64,000 nucleotides of DNA from Nonomuraea jiangxiensis (GTDB lineage Bacteria; Actinomycetota; Actinomycetes; Streptosporangiales; Streptosporangiaceae). The notes beneath the pieces are model-generated. The model saw only the letters and a list, made by a program, of their open reading frames with translations, did not search any database and was not told the DNA's origin. Positions 43,301-51,935 of the stretch are shown here, piece after piece. The position numbers were made by a program, and so were the translations under genes. Numbering within the stretch: position 1 is the stretch's first letter; the number at the start of each line of letters is the position of its first letter. The stretch is from assembly GCF_900099965.1 (NCBI RefSeq), contig NZ_FNDJ01000007.1, forward strand, positions 94,995 to 158,994. Reading direction: 5' to 3'.

Positions 43301-43921
43301 GTGAAGCACGGGTACACCAACAGCACGTTCGGCGACGGCACCCTGGTGATCAAGTGTTACCAGGGTCCGGAGGCGGCGTTCAGGCTGAGCACGGAGAGCA
43401 GATACCTGCGCCGCCTGCGCGGTCGCCTCCCGGTTCCCCGCGTCCACCAGGTCACCGAGACGAGCCTGACCACCCGCTTCGTCTCCGGCGCCCACGGCCA
43501 GGACCTCCTGGACGAGGGCCGCGCCATCGAGGTGCTCACCGAATGCGGCCGCCTGCTGGCCCGCATCCACCGGCTGGGCATCGTGCACGGCGACTACGGC
43601 CCCCAGAACCTGCTGTTCGACCCGGCCACGTTCGAGGCGACCGCGATCCTCGACTGGGAGTGGGCCCACCCCGGCCGCCCCATCGAGGACCTGGCGTGGT
43701 GCGAGTGGATCGTCCGCAGCCACCACCCGGAGCACGTGCCCCTGCTTCCGCACTTCTTCACCGCGTACGGCGACCTCGTGCCGGAATGGCCGGAACGCCA
43801 GGCGGCCATGGTGGAGCGCTGCCACAGCCTGATCGACTTCTGCGCCCGCTGGGAGCCGGGCGGCGGCGGCGAGAAGCTCTGGCGGCAACGCCTGGAGACC
43901 ACCGCCGCCTGGACGGAGTGA
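43301..43921 (+). CDS. APH-fold phosphotransferase (kinase-like)
   Basis: About 206 aa from GTG 43301. Kinase features: VIKCYQGPEAAFRLSTES, catalytic loop VHGDYGPQNLLFD and metal-binding Asp in ILDWEWAHPGRPIEDLAW. It is short for an APH enzyme; the N-lobe is reduced. It could phosphorylate a sugar, choline-like compound or aminoglycoside; no resistance role can be claimed. Confidence 0.75.
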   Translation: MKHGYTNSTFGDGTLVIKCYQGPEAAFRLSTESRYLRRLRGRLPVPRVHQVTETSLTTRFVSGAHGQDLLDEGRAIEVLTECGRLLARIHRLGIVHGDYGPQNLLFDPATFEATAILDWEWAHPGRPIEDLAWCEWIVRSHHPEHVPLLPHFFTAYGDLVPEWPERQAAMVERCHSLIDFCARWEPGGGGEKLWRQRLETTAAWTE

Positions 43922-43994
43922 CCCCGTCGCCGGCTCTGACCCGGCTGTCGCCCCGACGAGATGACCCTCGTGGACGCGGGCGCCCGAACCGGGC

Positions 43995-44654
43995 CTACCG
44001 CAGCTCCCTGACCAGCGCCACGGCCTGGTCAATGAGCCCCTTCTCCCGCTCGTTCACCCCCCGGTCGGCGGCCCGAAGTGCGCCGGCCCGGTCGAGCGCG
44101 CCGGTGAAGTCCATGGCCGCACCGAGCCCGTCCAGCAGTGCGACCAGCCCCGCACGAGCCGCCGGGGCCAGCGCGCTCTCGCCGTCCACCGCCACCTGCG
44201 CGAGGATCAACGCCGACATGGCGCAGTCCAGCCCGGGCGGACCCTCCCGGGCGTTGCACCAGTCGATCACCATCGGACCGCGCGGCGTCAGCATCACGTT
44301 CTCCGGGTGCAGGTCCAGATGCAGCACCCGGTCCCCGGGGTCGGCGGACACCCGGGCCGGGATCCGGTGCAGCCGCAGGAGCAGCCGCGCGAGCGTGTGC
44401 CCGGCTTCCTCGGCCGTGATCGTCCCCTCGATCATGGCCCTGAACATCGTCGGCCCGGACAACCGTGCCATCACCAGATCGGTGACCGGCCCGTCTCCGG
44501 GATAGACCTCGGGTACGGGGTAGCCGCGCGCGCCCACGTACGCCATGACCGCGATCTCGCGCCGCGTGTCGATGCCGGACCGGTAGCGGCGCAGCACCCG
44601 ACCCTCGTCGATCGCGTACACGTCGGCGCTCCGCCCCGACCCCAGTAACTCCAT
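43995..44654 (-). CDS. APH-fold phosphotransferase (kinase-like)
   Basis: About 219 aa from ATG 44654. MELLGSGRSADVYAIDEGRV has the glycine-rich loop, the catalytic loop is LHLDLHPENVMLTPRG and the metal Asp is in VIDWCNAREGPPGLD. It belongs to the phosphotransferase/choline-kinase group and is convergent with, but not closely similar to, the kinase to its left. Substrate unknown. Confidence 0.8.
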   Translation of the reverse strand: MELLGSGRSADVYAIDEGRVLRRYRSGIDTRREIAVMAYVGARGYPVPEVYPGDGPVTDLVMARLSGPTMFRAMIEGTITAEEAGHTLARLLLRLHRIPARVSADPGDRVLHLDLHPENVMLTPRGPMVIDWCNAREGPPGLDCAMSALILAQVAVDGESALAPAARAGLVALLDGLGAAMDFTGALDRAGALRAADRGVNEREKGLIDQAVALVRELR

Positions 44655-44664
44655 GCGTTCGAGG

Positions 44665-45246
44665 CTACTGATCGCCGGCCCGCTCCAGCTCGGCCAGCGC
44701 GGCGGCGTGGTCACGTTCCATGGCGGCCGCCAGCTTCCGCGCCTCGGGCGCGCCTCCCGAGGTCTGCTCGCCCTTGGCCACCAGTACGAGCTGGTCCAGA
44801 TGCGCCCGCACCAGCGTGACGAACCGCCGGTCGAAGGCGTCGTCCCGCAGGGCGGTCAGGGCCCGCAGGTCGTCGGCGGTGGGCATGCCCGGCATGTCGT
44901 GCTGGGCATGCGGGTTCTCGCCGGTGACCCCGGTCCGCGCGAGCAGAGCCCGCAGGCGCCCGCGCCCGGTCTCGTGCTCCTTCCTGAGCCGGACCGCCAG
45001 TTCGGCCAGCTCCCGGTCGCCCGAGCGCTCGGGCACGAGCGCCAGCAACGGCAGCGCACGGGCATGCAGGGCATCGGCGAGCTGCAACCACGCCACATCG
45101 GTCGTGGTGAAACGCGCGCCGGAGGCCGTACCAGAGCTCGGGGCGGAAGCCGTACCGGGGGTCGGGGCGGAGGGGGGCGCCCCGGCGGCGGCCGAGCAGC
45201 CGAGGAGCAGGACGGACAGCAGCAGGAACACGAAGGCCCGGATCAC
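44665..45246 (-). CDS. DUF305-family lipoprotein
   Basis: About 193 aa, GTG 45246. Lipobox LLLGC after VIRAFVFLLLSV; a Pro/Ser/Thr spacer; then a ferritin-like four-helix DUF305 pattern with conserved His/Asp residues (HETGRGRLRALLART; AQHDMPGMPTADDLRALTAL; FDRRFVTLVRAHLDQLVLVA; MERDHAAALAEL). The HDMPGMP-type segment is common in copper-linked DUF305 proteins, so a metal role is possible. Confidence 0.82.
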   Translation of the reverse strand: MIRAFVFLLLSVLLLGCSAAAGAPPSAPTPGTASAPSSGTASGARFTTTDVAWLQLADALHARALPLLALVPERSGDRELAELAVRLRKEHETGRGRLRALLARTGVTGENPHAQHDMPGMPTADDLRALTALRDDAFDRRFVTLVRAHLDQLVLVAKGEQTSGGAPEARKLAAAMERDHAAALAELERAGDQ

Positions 45247-45302
45247 TGGCGTTCCACTTGATCGGGCCCGGGCGGCCGGGCCGCCCGGGCGAGGGTCATT
45301 GC

Positions 45303-46169
45303 TCAGGACGGCCGGCCGTCGGCGCCGCACTTGATGATCGGCCGGATGCAGTCACGCACCCGGCGCTCCATCTCCGCCGCCGGCCAGGCGTTGAAGAAGT
45401 CGCCGTGCATCGTGAATCCGCCACCCGACGCCAACCGGAAGTGCGACGGGTCGCCGCTCACCGGGTAACGGATCACCTGCCGCAGCTTCGGCACCGGTAC
45501 GGGATGCGAGGCCGGGCACGCCTGGTTCACCGGGTAGGCCATGTGGCTCTTGTGGTCGGCGGAGTCCAGGTCCCGCCCGTTCCAGCACTGCGGGAAGTCC
45601 AGGTACGACTCCAGCATCGTGCCCGACGGACAGTTCACGAAGTCCTTAGATGCGCCCACGTGCCCTGCGTGCAGGCACGACCACCGGGAGATCGTCGTGC
45701 TGTCCGGCCCGGTGGCCTTGGCGTTGCCCGCCACGATCCGCAACCCCAGCGGCAGCGGCTGGATCTGGGCGGTGATGTCGCTCCGAACGCCCTCACCGAG
45801 GTAGTAGAACGTGACGATGGCCGGCTCCACCGGGGCGCCGTCCCGGTAGAGGGTCGGCACCCAGTACGACGACTTGTCCACGGCCGGGTTGCAGTTCGTG
45901 GCGCCGTTCAGGAGGTCGTTGAGCTGGGTGTGGGCGTTCGTGACCCGGCTGCCGAAGAAGCTGTGCATGTGTGAGGCGCCCGCTAGGCCGGGGAAGACGA
46001 TCGGGTCGTCGGGCAGCCGGTGGCTGAACGGGCAGTCGGCGAGGAACTCCGCCACCCGTACGATCGGCACTGCCTGCGCCGGCGCCGGCACGATGGCGAG
46101 CAGGCCGAGCAGCAGTGATGAGAGGGCGAGCAGTCGTCTGGCGAGCATGGCGGCTCCCTTGGCGATCAT
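45303..46169 (-). CDS. Secreted DUF1996 protein
   Basis: About 288 aa from ATG 46169, overlapping the GH16 stop (ATGA); an ATG at 46148 is also possible. Signal peptide (LARRLLALSSLLLGLLAIVP, then APAQA), then the DUF1996 features: FSHRLPDDPIVFPGLAGASH, MHSFFG, SYWVPTLYRDG, QCWNGRDLDSADHKSHMAYP and SGGGFTMHGDFFNAW. The family is found in fungi and actinomycetes, often with polysaccharide-active enzymes. The reaction is not known; co-expression with GH16 points to glucan degradation. Confidence 0.85.
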   Translation of the reverse strand: MIAKGAAMLARRLLALSSLLLGLLAIVPAPAQAVPIVRVAEFLADCPFSHRLPDDPIVFPGLAGASHMHSFFGSRVTNAHTQLNDLLNGATNCNPAVDKSSYWVPTLYRDGAPVEPAIVTFYYLGEGVRSDITAQIQPLPLGLRIVAGNAKATGPDSTTISRWSCLHAGHVGASKDFVNCPSGTMLESYLDFPQCWNGRDLDSADHKSHMAYPVNQACPASHPVPVPKLRQVIRYPVSGDPSHFRLASGGGFTMHGDFFNAWPAAEMERRVRDCIRPIIKCGADGRPS

Positions 46170-47902
46170 TGGTAAACCCGCACGTAGTCGACGAGCATCC
46201 GGGCCGGGAACGGCGTGGCCGCATCGGGTGGCCCCGGCCAGTCGCCGCCGACCGCGAGGTTGAGGATGATGTAGAACGGGTGGTCGAAGATCCACGGACC
46301 GCGTGTCTGCTCCACCTGGTCCTTGCTCAGCGTGAGCACCGTCCGCCCGTCGAGCGTGTAGACGATGCCTCTGCTGTCCCAGTTCGCGGCCCAGACATGG
46401 AAGTCGTCGGAGAAGTCCGCGCCGTTCGGCAGCGTGTACGGCGCCCCGATGCCGCCCCCGCCGTTGTACGCGGGCGCGTGGACGGTCGAGTAGGACGTCT
46501 TCACGTCCTTGCCCAGGACCTCCATGATGTCGATCTCGCCGTTGTACGGCCACGGCCGCCCGGTCAGGAAGTCGGCCCCCATCATCCAGAACGCCGGCCA
46601 CAATCCGTTGCCCTTGGGCACCCTGATCCGGGCCTCGACGCGGCCGTAGGTGAAGTGGAACTTCGTGCCGGTGTTCATCCTGGCCGAGGTGTACTGGCAG
46701 GTGGTGCTGCCGGTCAGCGGATCCCGGGGGCAGGCCGAGCCGGGCGTGGCCTGCTTGCGTGCCTCCATGACCAGTTGTCCCTGGCCGTTCATGGCGGCGT
46801 TGTCGTGGTTGGTGTAGTACTCCAGTTCGTTGTTGGGTCCGGTGCCCGGGTCGGCCCGCCACTTGGCGGCGTCGGGCCGGCTGCCGGCCGGGCCGTTGAA
46901 CTCGTCGCTCCACACCAGGACCGGCGGGTTGGCCGGGTCCCTGGGCGGGGCCGGCGGAGCGGTGGGGTTGCCGCCGGTGCCGTAGACCTGGAACTCCCAC
47001 AGGCTGTAGCCGTAGGGAGTGGCGCGCTGGGTGCCGTACATGCGGACGTAGCGGCCGGAGCCGCTGACGTTCAGCGTCTGCTTGAAACCGGTGCCCGTCG
47101 TGGTGCTGTAGACGGTCGTCCAGGTGGCCGCGTCGGGCGACACCTGGATCTGGAACGACCTGGCGTAGGCCGGATCCCACTGCAGGACGACCCTGCTGAT
47201 CTGGGCGGTCGCGCCCAGGTCCACGTAGATCCAGCCCGGGTCCACCCAGCCGGTGGTGCCGCTGGTGGCCCACCTGCTGGCCGGGTCGAGGTCGAACGCC
47301 CTGGCCGGGGTGCACTCCCAGCAGGCGCCGTCGTGCTGCGAGGTGGAGGCGACGCCGGGCCGGTTGTACGACAGCAGCCGCTCGCCGCCGGAGCCGCCCC
47401 CGGTCGTGCCGTAGACCTTGAACTCCCAGAGGCTGTAGTCGTACGGAGTGGCGCGCTGGGTGCCGTACACGCGGACATAGCGGCCGGAGCCGCTGACGGT
47501 CAGCGTCTGGTCGCCGCCGGCGCCGGAGGTCGTGGTGTGGAGGTTGGTCCAGGAGGTGCCGTCGGCCGACGCCTGGACCTGGAAGGCGGTGGCGTACGCG
47601 GCCTCCCAGGTGAGCTGCACCTGGGAGATGGTCGCGGTGGCACCGAGGTCCACCTGGATCCACTGCGGGTCGGCGAAGGCACTGGACCAGCGGGTGCCCG
47701 GGTTGCCGTCGACGGCCGCCGTGGCGGGGAAGGCGGCGTTCTCGGTGGAGGAGGCGGTGACGGGCCTGCCCTGGGACAGCAGGGGGTCGGCGGCGGCGGA
47801 CGCGATCGGCACCGCGGTGAGGGACAGGGCGAGTAACAGGGTGAGGAGGAGTGCGAGGAGGGTCCCCAGGCGCCGTACGCCTGAGGCGGGGGGTGGACTC
47901 AC
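46166..47902 (-). CDS. Secreted GH16 beta-glucanase with two F5/8-type (discoidin) domains
   Basis: About 578 aa from GTG 47902 (GGACGGAG upstream). Signal peptide (LGTLLALLLTLLLALSLTAV, PIASA), two tandem discoidin/CBM32-like domains (SSTENAAFPATAAVDGNPGT; GVASTSQHDGACWECTPARA; each ending YVR(V/M)YGTQRATPY), then a GH16 domain with the catalytic EIDIME at about 456-461. GH16 enzymes of this type cleave laminarin or other beta-1,3-glucans. A near-perfect CelR/CebR operator lies 35 bases upstream, so induction by glucan or cello-oligosaccharides is likely. Confidence 0.93.
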   Translation of the reverse strand: MSPPPASGVRRLGTLLALLLTLLLALSLTAVPIASAAADPLLSQGRPVTASSTENAAFPATAAVDGNPGTRWSSAFADPQWIQVDLGATATISQVQLTWEAAYATAFQVQASADGTSWTNLHTTTSGAGGDQTLTVSGSGRYVRVYGTQRATPYDYSLWEFKVYGTTGGGSGGERLLSYNRPGVASTSQHDGACWECTPARAFDLDPASRWATSGTTGWVDPGWIYVDLGATAQISRVVLQWDPAYARSFQIQVSPDAATWTTVYSTTTGTGFKQTLNVSGSGRYVRMYGTQRATPYGYSLWEFQVYGTGGNPTAPPAPPRDPANPPVLVWSDEFNGPAGSRPDAAKWRADPGTGPNNELEYYTNHDNAAMNGQGQLVMEARKQATPGSACPRDPLTGSTTCQYTSARMNTGTKFHFTYGRVEARIRVPKGNGLWPAFWMMGADFLTGRPWPYNGEIDIMEVLGKDVKTSYSTVHAPAYNGGGGIGAPYTLPNGADFSDDFHVWAANWDSRGIVYTLDGRTVLTLSKDQVEQTRGPWIFDHPFYIILNLAVGGDWPGPPDAATPFPARMLVDYVRVYQ

Positions 47903-47936
47903 GACGTCTCCGTCCGGGGGTGGGCGGCGATAGTTC

Positions 47937-47950
47937 GGGGAGCGCTCCCT
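47937..47950. promoter_or_regulatory. CelR/CebR-type LacI-family operator upstream of GH16
   Basis: GGGGAGCGCTCCCT matches the TGGGAGCGCTCCCA box of actinomycete cellulose-utilisation repressors at 12 of 14 positions; the central 12-bp palindrome GGGAGCGCTCCC is perfect. It lies 35 bases before the GTG of the glucanase gene, where it could block transcription. Confidence 0.75.
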
Positions 47951-48184
47951 CAGTGCGAGCGTGCTCGCGTCACTGACCCCTGTCAAGGTCCCGGTTAACC
48001 TTCCCGAAACCCCCCTGACTCCCACCGAACCGCCCTCCCCGGAGCCATCGGAGAGCACTAATACCCGTTCACCAGCGCAAATGACATCCCCGCACCCAAG
48101 TCCAGCACTCACCTCCCAACATTGAGAAACCTGCGAAATCGCAGCCGCCTTGACCGCGACGACACGCCATCGAGTGACTCATGA

Positions 48185-48198
48185 GGGAGCGCTCTCCC
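48185..48198. promoter_or_regulatory. Second operator-like GGGAGCGCTC element
   Basis: GGGAGCGCTCTCCC keeps the 10-base core GGGAGCGCTC of the site at 47937, with the right arm shifted by two bases. It is about 248 bases away on the side of the divergent ATPase gene. It may be an auxiliary site for looping or a weak independent site. Confidence 0.5.
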
Positions 48199-48254
48199 GC
48201 GCGGCCGCGGGGGCCGGACGGGTCACCGGACACGGGCGCGGCTCGCGCCATGTC

Positions 48255-48284
48255 GAACTATGATAGTTGTGCCTATCATAGTTC
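48255..48284. promoter_or_regulatory. Perfect AT-rich palindrome before the ATPase gene
   Basis: GAACTATGATAG, a 6-base spacer (TTGTGC), then CTATCATAGTTC: a perfect 12-bp inverted repeat ending 22 bases before the ATG at 48307, just ahead of a GGAGGGG ribosome site. Each half contains a near-palindrome AACTATGATAGTT. The strongly AT-rich composition in a very GC-rich region suggests an operator over the promoter. Confidence 0.7.
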
Positions 48285-48306
48285 AACCTATATTCCCGGA
48301 GGGGCG

Positions 48307-49776
48307 ATGCTCAGGAAGCCGGAGCGGCTCTTCGGCCGCGACACCGAGTGGGACGAGCTGGCCGAGTTCGTCTCGTCACCCGCCCCGGGAGCCACCATGG
48401 GCCTCGTGTACGGCCGCCGCCGCCAGGGCAAGACCCTCATGCTCGAACTGCTCGCCCAGGAAACCGGTGGCCTGATGTTCGGCGCGACCCAGCAGACCGA
48501 GGCACAGAACCTGGCCGACCTGGGCGCCGCCTACGCCGCCCACCGTGGGTTGCGACAGCCGGTCGCGTTCGGCGGCTGGCGGGAGGGGCTCGACGAGCTG
48601 CTCCGTCTCGGCGAGGAGCGCGCCACACCCGTGATCATCGACGAGTTCCCCTACCTCGTCTCCGTCACTCCGGCGCTCCCCTCCTATCTGCAGCAGGCGC
48701 TCAGCCCGACGGGGCACGCGAAAGAGCGGACCCGTACGCGCCTGATCCTCTGCGGCAGTGCTCTCACGACGATGGCCCAGTTGCTCGGCGGCGGCGCCCC
48801 GCTCCGTGGCCGGGCGGTGCTGGAACTGGTGGTGCGGCCCTTCGGGTTTCGCGACGCGAGTGCCTTCTGGGGTTTGACGGATGATCCGGAGCTGGCCTTC
48901 CGGGTGCACGCGCTGGTCGGAGGCACACCCGCGTACCTGGAGATGTGCGGCGGTTCCGGGCCGGCCGATCGCGACGGTTTCGAGCGATGGGTGCAGCGAA
49001 GATTGCTCAATCCGGCCTCCGCGATGTTCCGCGAGGGCGGACTGTTGCTGCGCGAGGAGCCGTCCATCTCCGATCCCACCTCGTACGCCGCCACGCTGAC
49101 CGCCATCAGCGCCGGCAACCACCGCCGCTCCGAGATCGCCGCCGCGCTCGGACGCCCGACCAGCGCCATGGCGCACCTGCTCACCGCGCTCCAGAGCATC
49201 GGCCTCGTCGAACAGGTCGACGACGCGCTACGGGACAAACGCAGCGTGTTCAAGGTCGCCGAACCGATCGTCCGGCTGCACCAGCTGGTCACGCAACGAC
49301 GAGAGCCCGAACTGGTCAGCGGCCAGGCCGCCCGGGTCTGGCGGACCAGCGCCGACACGGTCGCCGCCAAGATCTACGGCCCCCACTTCGAGGACCTGGC
49401 CAGGCAGTGGTGTTTCCTGCACGCCTCCAGTGACACGCTCAACGGAACGGCGAGCGCCGTACGCCCCAGCGAGATCCCGTGCCGCGCCCACCGCCGGGGA
49501 CACGAGCTCGACCTTGTCGTGACGGAGACGAGCTCCTTCGCCACCGACCGGATCACCGCGATCGGCGAGGCCAAGGGCACCCTCACACCCATGGACGTGC
49601 CGCAGTTGCAGCGGTTGGAGCACCTACGCGCCCTGCTGCCCGACGACAAGGTCGACCAGCAGCCCAAGTTGCTGCTGTTCGCACGCTCGGGATTCACCGA
49701 CGACCTGGTGGCGCTGGCCCGCGGGCGGGCCGACGTGGAGCTCGTCGACCTGACCCGCCTGTATACGGGGGAATGA
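48307..49776 (+). CDS. DUF234-type AAA ATPase (archaeal-type ATP-binding protein)
   Basis: About 489 aa from ATG 48307 (GGAGGGG upstream). RLFGRDTEWDELAEF, Walker A GRRRQGKT (36-43), Walker B TPVIIDEFPYLVS and the sensor LILCGSALTTMAQLLGG form the ATPase. PFGFRDASAFWGL, a winged-helix part (RRSEIAAALGRPTSAMAHLL) and a C-terminal DUF234 nuclease-like domain (RRGHELDLVVTE; AIGEAKGTLTPMDVPQL) follow. The HELDLVV...GEAKG pattern is of the PD-(D/E)xK type. The role of the family is unknown; a nucleic-acid or defence function is possible. Confidence 0.82.
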   Translation: MLRKPERLFGRDTEWDELAEFVSSPAPGATMGLVYGRRRQGKTLMLELLAQETGGLMFGATQQTEAQNLADLGAAYAAHRGLRQPVAFGGWREGLDELLRLGEERATPVIIDEFPYLVSVTPALPSYLQQALSPTGHAKERTRTRLILCGSALTTMAQLLGGGAPLRGRAVLELVVRPFGFRDASAFWGLTDDPELAFRVHALVGGTPAYLEMCGGSGPADRDGFERWVQRRLLNPASAMFREGGLLLREEPSISDPTSYAATLTAISAGNHRRSEIAAALGRPTSAMAHLLTALQSIGLVEQVDDALRDKRSVFKVAEPIVRLHQLVTQRREPELVSGQAARVWRTSADTVAAKIYGPHFEDLARQWCFLHASSDTLNGTASAVRPSEIPCRAHRRGHELDLVVTETSSFATDRITAIGEAKGTLTPMDVPQLQRLEHLRALLPDDKVDQQPKLLLFARSGFTDDLVALARGRADVELVDLTRLYTGE

Positions 49777-49814
49777 CCGCGGACACCAGGACGCACCTGT
49801 GCACACCCCGCAGG

Positions 49815-50447
49815 TCAGCCCTCCTGCTCCGGCCCCCAGGCCCGCAGGAAGGTCCGTACGGCCGCCCGCGCCACGGTACGCAGGTCGGCGTCGTCGATCA
49901 CCCGGGTCCCCATCTGCGTACGGGCCTCCAGCGGGCCGGCGAGCAGGGAGCTGAACTGCTCGGCCGCCAGATCGGGATGGGTCGCGCGTAGCCGGCCGGC
50001 CAGGGTGAGCCGGGCCAGCCGGTCGGCCAGCGCCTCGTTGAGCCGCTGCGGACCGTGCTCCTTGACCAGGTCCAGGGCGTCGGGGAACGTGGTGATCTCC
50101 GTGTAGAGCAGCCGGCGCAACGCGCACGAGCGCTCGTCGGTGTACGACACCAGCAACCTGTACGCGACGTCGTCGAGCGTGGCCCGCAGGTCGTCACCGG
50201 GATCGGCGAGCGGTTCGAGCGCGGCCAGCCGCTCGTTGAGCACGGCCCGCGCGGTGGCCTCCAGCGCGTTCCTGAACAGGGTGGCCTTGTCCGTCATGTG
50301 GTTGTAGACCGTGGGCTTGGCCACCCCCGCCGCGTCGGCGATGTCCTGCACGCCGGCCTGCGCGTAGCCCTGGCGGGCGAACACGGCGAACGCGCCCTCC
50401 AAGATGGCCTGCCGCTTGTCGATACGCCCCCGCGAGGTCGTCGTCAT
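49815..50447 (-). CDS. TetR-family repressor
   Basis: 210 aa. N-terminal helix-turn-helix (AILEGAFAVFARQGYAQAGV, then QDIADAAGVAKPTVYNHM) with a TetR-type ligand domain. It is divergent from an MFS exporter gene across 78 bases containing TTGAAC-N6-GTTCAA and CCATGA elements, so it most likely represses the exporter-SDR operon and itself. Confidence 0.9.
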   Translation of the reverse strand: MTTTSRGRIDKRQAILEGAFAVFARQGYAQAGVQDIADAAGVAKPTVYNHMTDKATLFRNALEATARAVLNERLAALEPLADPGDDLRATLDDVAYRLLVSYTDERSCALRRLLYTEITTFPDALDLVKEHGPQRLNEALADRLARLTLAGRLRATHPDLAAEQFSSLLAGPLEARTQMGTRVIDDADLRTVARAAVRTFLRAWGPEQEG

Positions 50448-50467
50448 GCCCCTACTTTACCGGCTGG

Positions 50468-50513
50468 TTCAACTTCATGGACGCACGGGTTGCGCCCGGA
50501 CCCATGAGGTAAC
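50468..50513. promoter_or_regulatory. CCATGA(A/G)GT half-sites in the tetR-MFS gap
   Basis: TTCAACTTCATGG (50468-50480, the complement of CCATGAAGTTGAA) and CCCATGAGGTAAC (50501-50513) share the CCATGAGTTCAA-like sequence that also covers the MFS start. Together they form three related half-sites in about 70 bases. Confidence 0.5.
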
Positions 50514-50517
50514 TAAT

Positions 50518-50535
50518 TTGAACCCATGAGTTCAA
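50518..50535. promoter_or_regulatory. Operator overlapping the MFS start codon
   Basis: TTGAAC-CCATGA-GTTCAA is a perfect 6-bp inverted repeat; the central ATG at 50526 is the MFS start codon. No Shine-Dalgarno precedes this ATG, so the message may be leaderless with the operator at the transcription start. Confidence 0.55.
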
Positions 50536-51935
50536 CGGATCGCCTTGACCGACGTCTCCTGGGAATGATCGGCGTCATCCTGCTCGGCGGGCTGCTGGGC
50601 ATCCTCAACAGCACGATGGCCGCCGTGGCCACCGACACCCTGGCCACGGTGTTCGGCACCTCGCTGAGCACGATCGGCTGGGCGTCCACCGGCTTCCTGC
50701 TGGCCGTCACGGCCACCATCCCCTTCACCACCTGGGCCGTCGACCGCTACGGCGGCCGGCGCCTGTGGCTGGCCGGGCTGCTGCTGTTCCTGGCAGGCTC
50801 GCTGGCCGCCGGACTGTCCTGGAACGTCGGCAGCCTGATCGTCTTCCGCGTCGTGCAGGGCTTCGGGGCCGGGCTGCTCGACCCGCTCGTACTGATCCTG
50901 CTGGCCCGCGCCGCCGGCCCGCACCGGGCCGGGCGCGTGATGGGGCTGATGGGGGTGGTGCTCTCGCTCGGTCCCGTGCTCGGGCCGATCGCGGGCGGGG
51001 CGGTGCTCGGCAGCCTGTCGTGGCGCTGGATGTTCCTGCTCAGCGTGCTGGTCGGGGCCGTCGCCTGGCTCCTCGCCCTGCGCGTCATCCCCGCCGACGA
51101 CCGGGCCGGCGCCCCGGCGGGCGGCCGGCTCGACGTCATGGGGCTGGCGCTGCTCGGCCCCGGGTTCGCGGCCGTCGTCCTGGCCCTGTCACAGACCGCC
51201 GAGCAGGGCGGGATCGCCGCCTGGCAGGCGCTGCTCCCGCTGGGCGCCGGGGTCGCCCTGTTGATCGGGTACGGGGGGCACACGGCCAGGTCCCAGGCCC
51301 CGGTGATCGACCTGAGGCTGTTCGCCAACCGGGGCTTCACCGCGAGCGTGACCATCATGGGGCTCGGCGGGATGGCCCTCTACGCCTCCCTGTTCGCCCT
51401 GCCCCTGTACTACCAGCAGGCACACGGCCACGACGTACTCGCCGCCGGGCTGCTGATGACGCCGGTCGGGCTGGGCGGCGCCATCGCGATGCCGCTGGCC
51501 GGGCGGCTGTCGGACCGGCTCGGCGCGCGCGGGCTGGCCACCGGCGGCGCGGTCCTGGCCGCGCTCAGCGCCTTCGCCTTCACCCAGGTCGAGGCCACCA
51601 CGCCGGAGGTCTGGACGGTGCTGGCCGCGCTGGGCGTCGGGCTGGGCAGCGGCTGCTTCAGCGCCCCCACGATGGGCTCGCTCTACCGCACGCTGCCACC
51701 GCCGCTGGTGGCGCAGGGCAGCTCGGTGCTCTACATGCTCAACCAGCTCGGCGCGGCGCTCGGCATCGCCGTCGTCACGCTCATCATCCAGACCTCGGGC
51801 GACGTGGTCGCCGGGCTGCACGGCGTCTACTGGTTCGCGGTCGCCATGATCGTGATCGTACTGGCCGCCATCCCGCTCCTGCCCGGGAGACCACAACCAC
51901 GGAACACCACGGAAGAGCCGGTGAGGACCTCATGA
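50526..51935 (+). CDS. MFS drug exporter, DHA2 (EmrB/QacA) family
   Basis: About 469 aa with around 14 membrane helices. Antiporter motif C is seen in LGPVLGPIAGGAVLGSLSWR, motif A in DRYGGRRLWLAG, and a DHA2-type late loop GSGCFSAPTMGSLYRTLPP. A proton-driven efflux pump, probably controlled by the divergent TetR repressor. It overlaps the SDR gene by 4 bases (ATGA). Confidence 0.9.
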   Translation: MSSTDRLDRRLLGMIGVILLGGLLGILNSTMAAVATDTLATVFGTSLSTIGWASTGFLLAVTATIPFTTWAVDRYGGRRLWLAGLLLFLAGSLAAGLSWNVGSLIVFRVVQGFGAGLLDPLVLILLARAAGPHRAGRVMGLMGVVLSLGPVLGPIAGGAVLGSLSWRWMFLLSVLVGAVAWLLALRVIPADDRAGAPAGGRLDVMGLALLGPGFAAVVLALSQTAEQGGIAAWQALLPLGAGVALLIGYGGHTARSQAPVIDLRLFANRGFTASVTIMGLGGMALYASLFALPLYYQQAHGHDVLAAGLLMTPVGLGGAIAMPLAGRLSDRLGARGLATGGAVLAALSAFAFTQVEATTPEVWTVLAALGVGLGSGCFSAPTMGSLYRTLPPPLVAQGSSVLYMLNQLGAALGIAVVTLIIQTSGDVVAGLHGVYWFAVAMIVIVLAAIPLLPGRPQPRNTTEEPVRTS

